Source of the DNA: Vombatus ursinus
Taxonomy: Eukaryota > Chordata > Mammalia > Diprotodontia > Vombatidae
Length of the DNA: 64,000 nucleotides
NCBI RefSeq assembly: GCF_900497805.2
Contig: NW_020949602.1
Coordinates: 5,405,691-5,469,690 of the forward strand
Direction of reading: 5' to 3'
Below the pieces are notes generated by a model. The model had not been told where the DNA came from, did not search any database, and saw nothing but the letters and a program-made list of their open reading frames with translations. Of the stretch, positions 37,231 to 48,869 are shown piece by piece; positions within the stretch are counted from its first letter, which is position 1; every line of letters starts with the position of its first letter. A program made the position numbers and the translations under genes.

Positions 37231-37854
37231 GTCATGTACCTGGAGTTCTGGTTAAACCAATTTCATAAATTCTTCTGTCTGGAGCACTTTCGCTGAATCT
37301 GAATGAGCAGTGGGCAAACTAACCTGAAACTTCCCCTGGATGGCGTTGGAAGAAATTATATCAATGAAGGGTCTGCCTCATATTTCATCAGTGTTAAGAC
37401 TGTGATCTATTTGGGGGTGCTCTTTATTCAGCTCCCTTCTCTTTCCTTCCTCATGCCAACCAGATCACTAGGCTTTTTTTTTTTCTGACAGCAGCAAAAC
37501 CTAATTACAGTATCAATACTGAGAAAGTTGGCACGTTAGCGTCCATGTTAATTAGGTGATATTTGCAAAGTGCTTTGGAGCCCAGAAGTTGGAGTTCTGA
37601 ATCTTGACGCTTGTTATTATTACATGATGGCTCCTAACTGTCAGTAAAATTATTGTTTTGGATGCTGAATAGTTTACATTTGAAAAATAAAATAGCTAGT
37701 TTTTTGGGGGGGGGGAGAGGAGGAGAGGGAAAGACAGGAATGGAATTTATCTATATAAGAGAGGTAATAGCGAAAGCCATAGATTTATACAATTGTGCTT
37801 GGCAGGGTGTTGGAAATGACTTGGGTATTTCCAGGAGAGGCAAGATGCAATGTG

Positions 37855-37860
37855 GTGTGT

Positions 37861-37908
<48 letters not shown>

Positions 37909-37918
37909 NNNNNNNNNN

Positions 37919-37965
<47 letters not shown>
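37855..37965. repeat. Long (TG)n microsatellite with assembly gap
   Basis: A nearly pure TG run of about 100 bases is broken by ten N at 37909-37918. The true length is unknown. Confidence 0.97.
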
Positions 37966-37968
<3 letters not shown>

Positions 37969-38074
37969 GCATGCAAGCACTCAAGCGTGTATTTCTCTTC
38001 CTGAAACCACAAGGCACCCCTTTCTAGAAAGCTGCCTTCAATATGTTAAAGGAGATCCTGCCAACGATCTTATT

Positions 38075-38310
38075 TTAATGAAGATAATAGCCAGCATTTC
38101 TAGTTTGCAAAACATTTTACCCACATTCTCTCTTTTGAACCTCACAGCAGGTCACTGTATTATCATTGGCCCCATTTGACAGATTAGAAAAATGAGGCTT
38201 AATGAGGTGAATTGACTTGCCTATGGTTGCACAGGTATTAAGTGTTTCAAGCAGGATTTGAATGCAGCTCCCTCCTGACTTCAAGCCCAGTCCTTGCTCT
38301 ATGACATCAG
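38075..38310 (-). repeat. THER1 CORE-SINE
   Basis: The reversed element shows agtttgcaaaacattttacc, aatgaggcttaatgaggtga and a head end near 38305. Confidence 0.7.
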
Positions 38311-38783
38311 GCAGTCTCCTTAGAATACCTCATTTATGTGGAATCATTGGACAATAACGGCTTCTGATATAGAATTTTCCAACCCACTGCAATTTGGCTT
38401 CCTTTAAGCACCCATGCTTTTACATTTTAACCACATTTGGGAGTGACGGCTTCTCACCTTTTTATACTTCCCTTTCCTTTGATCTTGTCTTCCTGATTCA
38501 GGGTCACCCTCATGCATGTGATGAAGTGTTCTCTGGGATGGACAGATCTAAGATTTAGAGCTCGAAGGCACCTAGACGTAGTCTGACTCCTTCATTTTAG
38601 GGAGCTGAGGCTCAGAAAGGCTAAGTGATTTTTTCTAGGCTCACAGCTAATAAATGGGGATAATAATAGCAAGCACTTCAGGGTTGATGTGAAGACTGAT
38701 TGAAATAATTTAAGTAAAGAGCTCCACAAACTTTAAAGTGCTGTATAAAGCATCTTCTTCTTCTCATTATTATTATTATTTTT

Positions 38784-38792
38784 ATAGTCATT

Positions 38793-38831
<39 letters not shown>
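38784..38831. repeat. (ATC)n microsatellite
   Basis: About 13 tandem ATC units follow an ATT-rich stretch at the 3' end of a MIR-like element (38545-38780). Confidence 0.95.
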
Positions 38832-38832
<1 letters not shown>

Positions 38833-39069
38833 CCCTCAAGACGCAGCTCTTCATCCATTATTTAGTGAGTAGGGGATGACAGCAAAGTAAAGAAATGCTA
38901 GGCAGGGTGATGGACACCCATAAGGGTCTCTGTGTGTCCACAAAGGACCCTCAATGGTGGCTGTGAGGGCCTAGCAGAGATTCTGAAACACCCACAGATC
39001 ACGTTTTGGCAATGCTAATGATTGCATTAACATAGCAGCTAGTGTGATGTAACTATTCACATGAATCTC

Positions 39070-39640
39070 TTTTTTTAAATTAAATTTTATTTTTTCCAAT
39101 TACTAAGCATTTATTTTTCTTTCTCCCACCCCCTCCTCCCCACCACCAGGAAAAAAAAAAATCCTTGTAACAAAGAAGCATGGTCAAGTGCTGCAAATTC
39201 CCACATTGACCAAGCCCAAAAACCAGGTTCTCATTTTGTGTGTTAGTCTTAGTGTCAGGAGGTGGGGACCATTCTTCATCAGTCCTCTGGACTGTGACTG
39301 ATCGTTACGTTGACCAGAATTCTTAAATCTTTCAAAATTATTCATTTTTGCAATGCTTTTATTGTACAAGTTGTTCTCCTGGTTCTGTTCACTTCACTTT
39401 ACATCAGTTAGTTCATAAAAGACTTTCTAGGTTTCTCTGAAACCATTTTTTTCATTATTTTAAGCAGCACCAAAATGCCATAATTTGTTAAGCCATTCCC
39501 CAATTAATGACCATCCCCTTAGTTTCTAGTCCTTTGCTACCACAAAAATGAGCTGCTATAAATCTTTTTATACACGGAGGACCTTTTCTTATTTTTTTGA
39601 TCTCTTTGGGGGCATACTCCTATAAATCTAAGAAAGAGAT
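39070..39640 (-). mobile_element. L1 3' end
   Basis: The reversed L1 3' UTR and ORF2 end are readable, with gttctcctggttctgttcac, ccattccccaattaatgacc and atgagctgctataaatcttt as landmarks. Confidence 0.8.
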
Positions 39641-41150
39641 GAGCCATCATAGGGTCACAGGCTGGCCCCACTTGAAACTGTTGTGATAATCAGCTTGACA
39701 AGAAAGACTGCAAAGTGAGTTGCTCTGTTTCATCTTTTGGTACCACAAGAAGGTGAGATACATCAGGACAAATCAGAAGTACCAAGCCCCCACCTGCTGG
39801 AAATGCTTCAGTGAAGATGGCACTGACCACTAAACCTTGAGAATGTATGAAATGTACTAAAGATACTAATGCTTTAATTATGTGCCTATACTGTATCATA
39901 ACAAAACTGGAAACGATCTGAGCAGTAATCAATTGATCAAATGACATTTATTAAGTACCTAGTATGTGCTAGGCACTATGCTAAGCAATGTGATATAGGC
40001 ATTCTGCTTTTTGTCAATGAAATCTTCCATTCCAAATTGTACAACAACATGTTACAATCAATTCAGTACACTTCTGAGGAATAATTTCATTCTTAAACTC
40101 ATATTAGATGAAACAAGCAGAAATTGAGGCGTTACTTAAATATGAAGAGAGAAAAGCTAAAGAATCTGATGACATTCACACAAATTCCAGAAGTGCTACC
40201 TAATAATAAAGTAAACAGATGGGAAAAATCAAGGCTCATAAGAATTTGAAAGAGTGATAGGCACACTCAGAATAGAATTTCAAAAAGCCCTTGAGTTTAA
40301 TGGCACAAATTCAACTGGTTGGCTAACTATATTAAAAACAGAGTAAGCTGAAAAAGCTGGTGTCTGTTATAGCCATCATGAATGAATGCATTTTCCTACA
40401 ATATTTGCCAGAGTGTGAAAAAACATTCCAGAACCTAAAGACGGTGGGATGTGTGGTGATCGTTGCCATGGTAAGGACCACAGTGGGAAAGGTGAAATTA
40501 TTTAGAGATATTTGTAAGAACAAGTGTCAGGTTGCCATGGCAGACCAGCTTGAGAAGACAGTTGGGGGATTGAAGAAAGACACTGACAGACTCTTATCAC
40601 CATCACCTGGACGCACGATAGAAAGTGAACTCCATGTCACGTAATGAAAAACAATGGCAACAACCAAAACAACTGTAGAATGGAACCTGGAAAACAAAAG
40701 TACGTCACAAATTCTTGATCTGCTTTGCCAACAATTGAAAATGAAGCCAAAGAATTAAATTTATTCAAGGAATCAAAAAAACCACAAAGAGCAAAACAAA
40801 TGATTAGACATCAATTCAAAGCATATAATGGAAGCCTGAGAAGTAAAGAAACTAGAGGGGGAAATTCCTTGAGGAAGAACATGTAGAAATTTGGGGGAAT
40901 CTTTATGGTCAAAAGAAGTCCAGCACAGTAAAACCATAAAAAAGCTTATGTAGCATTAATATTGTGGGTAAGAGAATGTTTACATCAAGGGAGGTGACTG
41001 AAACTCTAGCTTGTCTGCGAAACTAGAAAGTGACAGGGGCAGATAAGAGCCATAATTATTGGCCTAAATGCCCTACAGTGATGTAAGAATTGCCAACACG
41101 TCCCTTTACCAGATTCCTCTCTGATGCAATCCTGATCCTATCTTTATTTT
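39640..41150. other. Unassigned AT-rich stretch
   Basis: Apart from a short ancient-repeat piece near 39945-40010 (tttattaagtacctagtatg), I recognise nothing here. A 94-codon frame at 40360-40644 has no recognisable domain. The purine-rich, degraded look suggests an old transposon remnant whose family I cannot name. Confidence 0.4.
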
Positions 41151-41400
41151 AAATTAAATTTTATTATTTTCAATTAACAATAATTTATTTTCTCTCCCTC
41201 CCAGCTCTCCCCATCCTCCACTGGGGGTGGGGGGGGAAGCAGCAAAGAAAAACAAAACCCTTGTATCAAATTTGCATAGTCAAGTAAAACAAATTCCCTT
41301 ATTTGCCATGTCCAAAAATGTATTGCATTCATCATCTCTCTGTCAGGTGGCAGGCAGCATGCTTCATCACTGGTCTTTTTGAATACTGGTTGGTAGCTTT
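41150..41400 (-). mobile_element. L1 3' UTR fragment
   Basis: The reversed landmarks attaaattttattattttca, cccttgtatcaaatttgcat and ctctgtcaggtggcaggcag match the copy at 39070. Confidence 0.75.
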
Positions 41401-41629
41401 ATTTTAGAAATTTGGTAGATTCTGGTTCAGGTCAGAGTGCTCTAGGTGCTGTTTTGTCTATGAGTCATGCAACAAAGCATCACATACTTCTGATCTAACC
41501 GTGTCTGATTACTAAGACTTTCCTGCTTCTCTTTGTAGCATCTCCTTCGTTGTTATTATATTCTGTATGCTACTCTATAGTAATCTCTTTCCTGGCATTA
41601 CAAAGTCAATGGGCTATTTCCCCTTTGTA

Positions 41630-42045
41630 TAGGCAGCAAGGTGGTTCGGTGGATAGCGTGCCACATTAAGAGTTAGAACCATCTGAGTTCAAATCCTCTG
41701 AAGAGGACCATGACATCAGAAAGATGATACCATGACTTACAAGTGAATTGGCTTTAAGTGAGAGAGGGCTGTGCAAGGTCGCCAGCCTCACTTTCTCCTC
41801 CAGAGCCATCTGGGTCCAGGATATAGGTCAGGACGACTGGAGATCTCCACATCCCCCCCACTCCTTAAGATACTAACTAGCTGTATGACCCTGAGTAAGT
41901 CCCTTAATCTCTTAAGCTCAGATCCCTAGCCTATAAAATGGAGATAATAACAGCATCTACCTCAAAACGTCATTGTAAAGATTAAATGAGGTGAAACATA
42001 TAAAGCCCTTTGTGAACCTTCAATCATTATATAAATAATAGTTTT
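41630..42045 (+). repeat. CORE-SINE split by a second SINE-like insert
   Basis: The head (ggcagcaaggtggttcggtg, ctgagttcaaatcc) stops near 41698. The core resumes at about 41863 (gatactaactagctgtatga, cctataaaatggagataata) and runs to the 3' end near 42040. Between them lies an insert of about 164 bp. Confidence 0.75.
41699..41862 (+). repeat. Insert of a different marsupial repeat
   Basis: The insert begins agaggaccatgacatcagaa and contains cactttctcctccagagcca and caggacgactggagatctcc. I recognise this as a common marsupial interspersed repeat, but the family name is uncertain. Confidence 0.55.
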
Positions 42046-42244
42046 TGGGGAAGAGGATAAAGAGAGTCACTGGCACCTAACACTACTGGGGGCTTGAGGC
42101 AATAGCATCAGGGAATACCCACCCCAGACCCATCCACAGGACCTTGAGGGGAAGGCAGAGACTGCCTGGCTCCAGGAGAGTAAGGCAGGACTTGCTCCCA
42201 CTATCCTAGTCCTTCCTGGGGCCCAGCCCTGCTGGATGCTACTT

Positions 42245-42480
42245 TGCCAACAGGTAGAAACCACGAAGAGGCAAATTTTAGCTCAGAGCAAGGAAAACAT
42301 TTTCTAATAATTAAAGCTGTCCAAAGCTTCAGGAGGCTGAGACTGCTCCACACTGAAGATCTAGTGGAACTTGCATCACTGAGTGATTTTGTCAAGGAAG
42401 GACTTGCTTCAGGTCTCAGTAGAACTAGTCAATTTGTGGGCTCCCTCCCAATTCTGAAATCTCAAGATTCAATGAATAAT
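42245..42480 (+). mobile_element. L3/CR1 3' fragment
   Basis: The landmarks agaggcaaattttagctcag, aataattaaagctgtccaaa and gtcaaggaaggacttgcttc match the L3 3' region. Confidence 0.55.
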
Positions 42481-42955
42481 AACCGTGGAGGGCTGGGTAT
42501 GGGGAAACTTGCCCCCCGCAAGCATCTTCTCCTAGATTTTCTGAAATAGTTTGGTTTCATGTAAACTGAGTGATTAAAAAAAGATTTTGAGTGTAAAAAA
42601 AGATGGTGTGAAAATGAATAAATGCTTGAGCAAGGATGAATTTAAAAATATGTCCCTGTGGGATTTCAGTGCTTTTCTTTAGAAAATGAATAGCACATAC
42701 TTAACCGCCAAGATGCAACCCATTTTGGCTAATTGTTCCACAGGTTGAACAGTCTTATTGACAAACTCAGTTGCACATTCCATATTTTTGTTTGGAGTTG
42801 GATGGCTCTGAAGTATTAATTTTCAGAATTTTGCTATAAATACAGAAGGAGCAGAACCACTCCTGATAATATTAGAAACTTGTGGGGGTGCGGGGGAGAT
42901 TTATTTGGAAGAGGTCTTTCAGAGTACAGTAGAGTTCAGATCACCAAACTCTTGA
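42480..42955. other. Unassigned stretch
   Basis: No repeat or gene is recognised in this AT-rich segment. Confidence 0.4.
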
Positions 42956-43330
42956 GTCCTTCTATAGCATGGACTCCAGGCCCTTTGCCATGCTGGGTTC
43001 CCTACTGGATTATCAATGTCCTTCTTCAGTTTTGGTGCCCAGAAGATAACACAGCACTCCAAATGAGGTGTGACAAGGCCAGAGTACCTGGGGACCTTTA
43101 CTTTCCCTACATTCCCTATTCTTGGAAGTTCTGTCCTTCTTAATGCAGCCCAAGATCACATTAATTTTGGGGCCCTTCCACCCATTGCTGACTCATGTTG
43201 AGCTTGTAACCCACTAAAAACCCAAGATCTTTTTCAGACACTATTGTCTAATCATGCCTCTATAGCCAATCAGTGATGCTTCCATTCAAAACATGGTTAG
43301 CAGACCAAGACAAATTACAGTTTACACATG
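42955..43330 (-). mobile_element. L3/CR1 fragment
   Basis: The reversed L3 landmarks cagttttggtgcccagaaga, cagcactccaaatgaggtgt, taatgcagcccaagatcaca and gagcttgtaacccactaaaa are in order. Confidence 0.75.
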
Positions 43331-43367
43331 CCCCCAAAATCTCTCCAAGGGCCTTTTATTTCCACAA

Positions 43368-43742
43368 TGCTATTAGCCTGAGCCTCCATTTTTCAGTCTG
43401 TTAACCTCAGTCTTTGCTGTCAGTGATTGACTAACACTCCATTTCCATTTAACCACTTAACACCAATTAACTTCTAAAAACTGATATTTACTTCAAAGAT
43501 ATAGCAAGAACAGAACTACAACAAATATTTCCCCACCCCCAGTTGTCTCCAGCTCTTTGTGACCCCATTTGGGGTTTTCTTGGCAAAGACACTGGAGTGG
43601 CTTGCCAGGTATAGGAAGGAAGGTAGTAGACATTTAAGTGCCTACTATGTACCAGACACTGTGTTAAAAGCTGGGGATACAACTACAAGCAGACAGAAAA
43701 ACAGTCATTTCCCTTGAGGCGATTACATGCCAGTGGGAGAAG
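43368..43742. repeat. Chimeric duplicate built from two nearby sites
   Basis: The first 174 bases (43368-43541) are the reverse complement of 44770-44940, with four substitutions and one 3-base indel. The next 202 bases (43541-43742) are a direct copy of 45588-45789 with a single difference. The two parts meet at a shared CAG. This is the shape of a template-switching repair product. Confidence 0.85.
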
Positions 43743-44769
43743 TCATCCTGACTCTCCCAGGAGCTGATTCCCCAGCTTCTTCCAGTTCCCCCTTACAAAG
43801 AAAAAAGTTCCACCTTCAGGGAGCTTACATGCCGCTACTAGCCCATCCTGCAGTTGTACCAACCACCCTCTCCTAGAATGGACTGAGAGGCATAGGCGCA
43901 AGGAAAGGTCACTGCTGCCACTGCAGCCATGGAGGGGACCTATTCCCTGGGCCTCCCTACCCATCCCCAGGCTAGGTCAGAGCTTGGGTTCATCATATGC
44001 TGCCTCTGTCTTCTCTCCCGCATTGCCCAAGGAAAGTCATCGATTGCTCCCCCAGTTGGACCAGGAGTCCCTCTGGCTGGCCCTTTTATCAACTCGTCTT
44101 ATGCTGTACCCATCCTCCAGGCTCTGAGCCCACCACCTTTCTTCCTTAAGGGAGCATGTCCTTTTACATGTCTAGCTCTGGGGCAAAACCCTCCCCAGTC
44201 ATGAGGACAGTGGATTTCCCTTTTTGCATTTTCAGATGCTTTTCTTCTTTTTTTTCCATGTGAAAATTTTTCTTTCTTTCCTTCAAGATACATTTCATTC
44301 ACTTGTCTTTTCTTTCTGGGCTTAATAACAACAGTCGTCATTTAATAAGGAGTTTGACTCCTTTCGACCTCTCCCTCCAAGGGCCACACATGGCCTTGAA
44401 TATTGGCCTCAATTCTATGCCTGCCTTAGATTTCATTCTTTCCTTTTCAAGTAAAAAAGATCAACCTTGACTCTCCAAATCTGGGAATCTCCAAAAACCA
44501 GGAGAATGAGCTTCCGGAAGGTCAAAAGTCCAAATGCCTGGGCATCAAGGAAGTCTAAGAGGGAAGCCCATGCCTAGTGTTTCAGCCAGACTAACATCAG
44601 TGCCCTGAGGATCAAAGACTTTAGTGATGCAGCCCAGAGGGAGCTGAGATAAGGACTAATCCATGCTACTTTTGGAACTGAACTTGGTGGGACTAATGCT
44701 AAGGAATTGTGCTGTCTGAGCATACTTTCCCCAAACACTGAGGCAGTACAGAGGAAGGGCCCCTGACGC

Positions 44770-44940
44770 TGGGGGTGGGGAAATATTTGTAGTTCTGTTC
44801 TTGCTATATCTTTGAAGTAAATATCAATTTTTAGAAGTGAATTGGTGTTAAGTGGTTAAATGGAAATGGAGTGTTAGTCAATCACTGACAGCAAAGACTG
44901 AGGTTAACAGACGGAAAAATGGAGGCTCAAGCTAATAGCA
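44770..44940 (-). repeat. Inverted partner of 43368-43541
   Basis: This arm lies about 1.2 kb from its inverted copy. It carries gggaaatatttgtagttctg and ttgaagtaaatatcaatttt, among other shared stretches. The family is not recognised. Confidence 0.85.
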
Positions 44941-45184
44941 CTGGGGAAGATGCCCTTAGAACCCTGACACTTAGCAGCCTGCCTTTGGGATAGTGAGCCC
45001 AGAGTGTATCTGCCCCATTTTGTATCCTTGGCACCTAGTGAAGTGCCAGGTATGTGGACCTAGAACTAGGAGATTCCTCAGAGAAGAGCTAATCCAATAA
45101 CCTTGTTATCCAGATGAGCAAACTTAGGCTCAGCATGATTAGTTAAAAAAAAAACTCACACGCAAAACACAACAGAGTCTGGAA

Positions 45185-45525
45185 ACTATAGGCAGGTGAG
45201 ATTGGTTTTGATTCCTGAGAAAATTCTAGAGTGGATCATAGAAGAAGTGATTGGTGCATCTATGGATGGGGAAATAATGATTCTAAAGGGCCAGTGGGGT
45301 TCCATTGAGAATGGATCATGTCAGCCTCACCCCATTTGCTTTTTTGATAGGACTGCTAAGTTAATAGAAGAGGGAAATGTTCTGGATTTAGTTTATCTAG
45401 GTTTTAGCAAAGTTCTTTATAAAGTATCTCATATTATTTTTCAAATAGAGAATATGGAGAGATATGGATTCAGAACTGGTTGGGTGCTTGACTCAAAGGA
45501 TTGTTTTAATGGTCATCATCAATAG
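45185..45525 (+). mobile_element. L3/CR1 reverse transcriptase fragment
   Basis: The plus-strand frame reads KILEWIIEEVI, then DRTAKLIEEGNVLDLVYLGF and SKVLYKVSHIIF. This aligns by eye with the CR1/L3 palm pattern YLDFSKAFDKVSH, with the catalytic area degraded (GF for DF). The copy is ancient. Confidence 0.8.
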
Positions 45526-45587
45526 CAGTTGGTAGCTTTTTATTTATTGGTAGGTAGGTAGATAGATTTGTTGTTCAGTCATTTTTC

Positions 45588-45789
45588 AGTTGTCTCCAGC
45601 TCTTTGTGACCCCATTTGGGGTTTTCTTGGCAAAGACACTGGAGTGGCTTGCCAGGTATAGGAAGGAAGGTAGTAGACATTTAAGTGCCTACTATGTACC
45701 AGACACTGTGTTAAAAGCTGGGGATACAACTACAAGCAGACAGAAAAACAGTCATTTCCCTTGAGGCGATTACGTGCCAGTGGGAGAAG
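45588..45789 (+). repeat. Direct partner of 43541-43742
   Basis: The copy joins a MAR1 tail (ccccatttggggttttcttg) to an ancient repeat (tgcctactatgtaccagaca, aaagctggggatacaactac). Here the MAR1 tail continues naturally upstream (ttgttgttcagtcatttttc), so this looks like the donor copy. Confidence 0.88.
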
Positions 45790-46085
45790 ACAAGGCGTCA
45801 GAAGGGGCGGAAAAGTGGGGGGAGGGAATGCATGTGGGCAAGTTGGGGGAAAGATTATTTTTCAGGTTTGGGTTAGAGCAAATGCTTTGAGGGGAACCTT
45901 CCCATACTGAGATTTTGTGAATAAAATGCAAATTCATTTAAAAGAGTTACTGAATTCACAGTGTGTTTTTGCCACTGTGTATTTTTTCAGTCCATTTTTT
46001 TCAATCTACAAGGACAACTACCATCATGTGGGAAGAAAGTTTGATGCATTTTTTTTTTTACATTATCAATGTGTGACCACTTATT

Positions 46086-46258
46086 GTAGTGGAGAAGGAG
46101 CCAACCTTGTCATCAAGGAGACCTAAGTTCCAGGCCTGAAGATGCCTACTAGACGTATGACCTTGGGTGAGTCACTTAATCTCTAAGTACCTTAGGCAAC
46201 CACCTAGAGATATCTACATTGGTAGGGGGAGTTTTATCAATGGAAATTCTCTGTGTCA
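46086..46258 (+). repeat. tRNA-headed SINE with 'ggcaac..gcattggtag' body
   Basis: The head is followed by gaccttgggtgagtcactta, cttaggcaaccacctagaga and acattggtagggggagtttt, the body shared with 1549-1768 and 51325-51545. Confidence 0.65.
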
Positions 46259-46379
46259 GTGAGACTACACATAAAAGGGCTCTCAGGATTGAAATGGATG
46301 GCAACTACTGTCTCACTCGACAATCTTTGTGAAATGTTGGACCTAAAAATGTTGGCAATGGGTGCTGGGGATTTTGTGG

Positions 46380-46590
46380 GTACAGTCCTGGGTATGAGGA
46401 AAACCTCATTAATAACTAGAGCTGCCCACAGGTCATTTGACTGCCCATGGATCGCTATTTCCCTTTCTCTTGAGGTCTTTAGGCAGAGACCAGATAAATA
46501 TTTTTGAAGAATATTGTATTTCTGATCAGATACAGATTGGAATAGATGGCCTGTGAAGGCCCTTCTGTGGCTGAAATTTAATGGTTTTGG
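46380..46590 (+). mobile_element. L3/CR1 3' end
   Basis: The landmarks taataactagagctgcccac, ctttaggcagagaccagata and ggaatagatggcctgtgaag match the L3 3' terminus. Confidence 0.6.
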
Positions 46591-46724
46591 GCCAACCAAG
46601 GAGTTGGAGACGAAGTGGTCAAAGAGGAGGGCCTGGACATAGCTGTGTCACAAAAGCCAAGGACGAAGAGGGTATCAAGAAAGAGGGAGTGAAAGAGATT
46701 GAGAAAGGAGGAAAAAGGAAGCGT

Positions 46725-47440
46725 ATGTACAAAAAATATTTATAGCTGCTCTTTCTGCTGTGACAAAGAATTGGAAACTGAGGGAGTACGCATCAGATAG
46801 GGAGTGGTGAGAGTCCAGGGGTGAGGAACCTGTGGCCTTGGGAACACATGTGGCCCTCTAGGTCCTCAAGTGTGGCCCTTTGACTGAATCCAAACTGCGA
46901 AGAACAAATCCCCTCAAGAGAAGGATTTGGTCTATAAAACTTGGCCTCAGTCAAAAGGCCTCACCCAAGGATCTAGAGGGCCACATGTGGCCTTGGGGTT
47001 GCAGGTTCCCCACCCCTGACTAGACAAATAATGGTACGTGAATGTAATGTAATGTCATCGTGCTGTCAGAAATGATGAAGGACATAGTTTCATAGAAACC
47101 TTGGAAGACTTGTATGGACTGGTGCAGAGTGAAGTGAGCAGAACCAGGAGAATTTTTTTTTGCAATAACAATATTATAAATGCAAATAACATTGAAAGAC
47201 TTAGGAATTCTGAACAATTCAGTGACCAGCCATGATTCTAGAGGACTCATGATGAAACTTGCCACCCATCTTCTGACAGAGAGGCGAAGGTCTCGGCGGG
47301 CAGACTGAGACGTATATTTGTTGGACACGGCCAACTTAGGAATTTGTTTTGCTTGACTATACATGTTTTTAATAGTTTTTAAGTTGGGAGAAGGGCAAAG
47401 AGGTAGAAAGAAGAGCAGGAATATTTTCTGGATTAAAAAA
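46725..47440 (+). mobile_element. L1 3' end interrupted by a palindromic DNA element
   Basis: L1 sequence (agctgctctttctgctgtga, gaattggaaactgagggagt) breaks at 46815 and resumes at 47019 (gacaaataatggtacgtgaa, gtgaagtgagcagaaccagg). The interruption is the 203-bp element at 46816-47018. Confidence 0.85.
46816..47018. mobile_element. 203-bp palindromic hAT-like MITE, copy 1
   Basis: The ends are caggggtgaggaacc and ggttccccacccctg, near-perfect inverted repeats of hAT type. The whole element is close to a palindrome, with ggccctctaggtcctcaagt mirrored by the reverse arm, so a single strand would fold into a long hairpin. It has no coding capacity. Confidence 0.85.
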
Positions 47441-47538
47441 ATTAAGTTAAAAAAACAGTGATGGCTGGTGCTATAGTCTGATCAAGAGATTGGTGATAGT
47501 AAAGTCATTAAAATGATCAGCGAGAATACAGTTTAAAT

Positions 47539-48110
47539 CAGGGGTTCTTAACTTGGTGTTTGTGAATTTGCTTTTAAAATATTTATGTGTTTTATATCTA
47601 TATCTCTATATATAGAGATATAGATATAGATAGGTAGATAAATAGATAGATAGATAGATGTCTGTGTGGTAGTGTTAACTGTTTTCAGTCTTGTCCAACC
47701 CTTTGTGACCCAAATAGGGTTTTCTTGTCAGAGATACTAGAGTGGTGGGCCATTTCCTTCTCCGGCTCATTTCACAAGTGAGGAAACTGAGGCAAACAGG
47801 GTTAAATGACTTGACCAGGGTCACACAGCTAGTGAGTATATGAGGCTGGATTTGAACTGCAGAACTGGCACTCTATCCACAACGCCACTTAGCCGCATGT
47901 ACATCTGTATACACATACATATATACGTGTATATACATATAAAATATGCTATGTATACATATATATGTAACTATATTTCAATATAACAAGATTCCTTTGC
48001 AATTTTATCCATTTTATTTTATGCATTTGAAAACATGCTTCCGAGAAAGGGTCCGATGTTCACCAGAGAGCCTGAAGGAACCAGGACACAAAAGAGGTTA
48101 AGAACCCCTG
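47539..48110. mobile_element. hAT-type element with nested inserts
   Basis: The terminal inverted repeats are caggggttcttaac at 47539 and gttaagaacccctg ending at 48110. Between them lie a tetranucleotide/AT microsatellite (47590-47665 and 47899-47975) and a MAR1 SINE. Flanks gtttaaat and gatttagt could be a decayed 8-bp duplication. Confidence 0.75.
47680..47898 (-). repeat. MAR1-type SINE nested in the hAT element
   Basis: The reversed tail (agtcttgtccaaccctttgt), core (aagtgaggaaactgaggcaa) and head (actctatccacaacgccact) are all readable. Confidence 0.85.
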
Positions 48111-48702
48111 GATTTAGTAACTTGATGTGGGCATGCAGTGCGAAAAGCAGAAACAGCCTGTGCCCAGAATTAGGAAATACTCCAGGCTTACTCTAGAATG
48201 TAATCCTCAATGGAGGTAGAGTGAGGCAGCAATCAGGCCTGGAAGAGATAAACTGAATTCAGAAGCCAGTCTGTTGGGAGGGTGACCACTGAGTGCTGAT
48301 ATCCAACGGGCCAAGATACGTGGGTGACTGTCTTGCAAGTCGGAGTTCAAAGACAAGGGAATACGCCTAAAACTAACTCCCTGAAATGCATGGACGGCAT
48401 TGCCAGACCTCATGCAGCTGCCAGGGGTTTAGTTCTTTCATTCTGAAGGCACAAGTAGTGCCGGCCATGCCGATGCTCTCTTTGGCCCCGGGGAGGCCTC
48501 CTGCCTCTTGCTGACTTTGCCGCCCCGCTGACTCTCCAGCCTGCACTTTGGAGACAGAAGACAGTTTGAATGGGTGTTGAGGAAGTGGAGACAGCTGGGG
48601 GAGGAAGTACAAGTGGATTGTAGAATACCCTGTCCAGACGTTTGACAGTGAAAAGGCGATGAGAGATAGGACGATGGCTGGAGTGGCTAACAGGATGGAG
48701 AG

Positions 48703-48708
<6 letters not shown>

Positions 48709-48737
<29 letters not shown>

Positions 48738-48830
48738 TGTGTCTGTGTGTGTTTGTGTGTGTCTCTGTGTATGTGTGTCTCTGTGTGTGTCTGTTTCTCT
48801 GTGTGTCTGTGTGTCTATGTGTCTGTTTTG
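48709..48830. repeat. Imperfect (TG)n/(TCTG)n low-complexity run
   Basis: A pure TG run passes into interspersed TCTG units. The frames it opens on the plus strand are artefacts of the repeat. Confidence 0.95.
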
Positions 48831-48869
48831 AGATAGGAATGCATCACGTATGTTTGTAGTCTAAGGGGA

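Noticed and set aside
37653-38027. Several frames across the TG repeat
   Set aside because: They are translations of the microsatellite (VCVC or HTHT) through an N gap.
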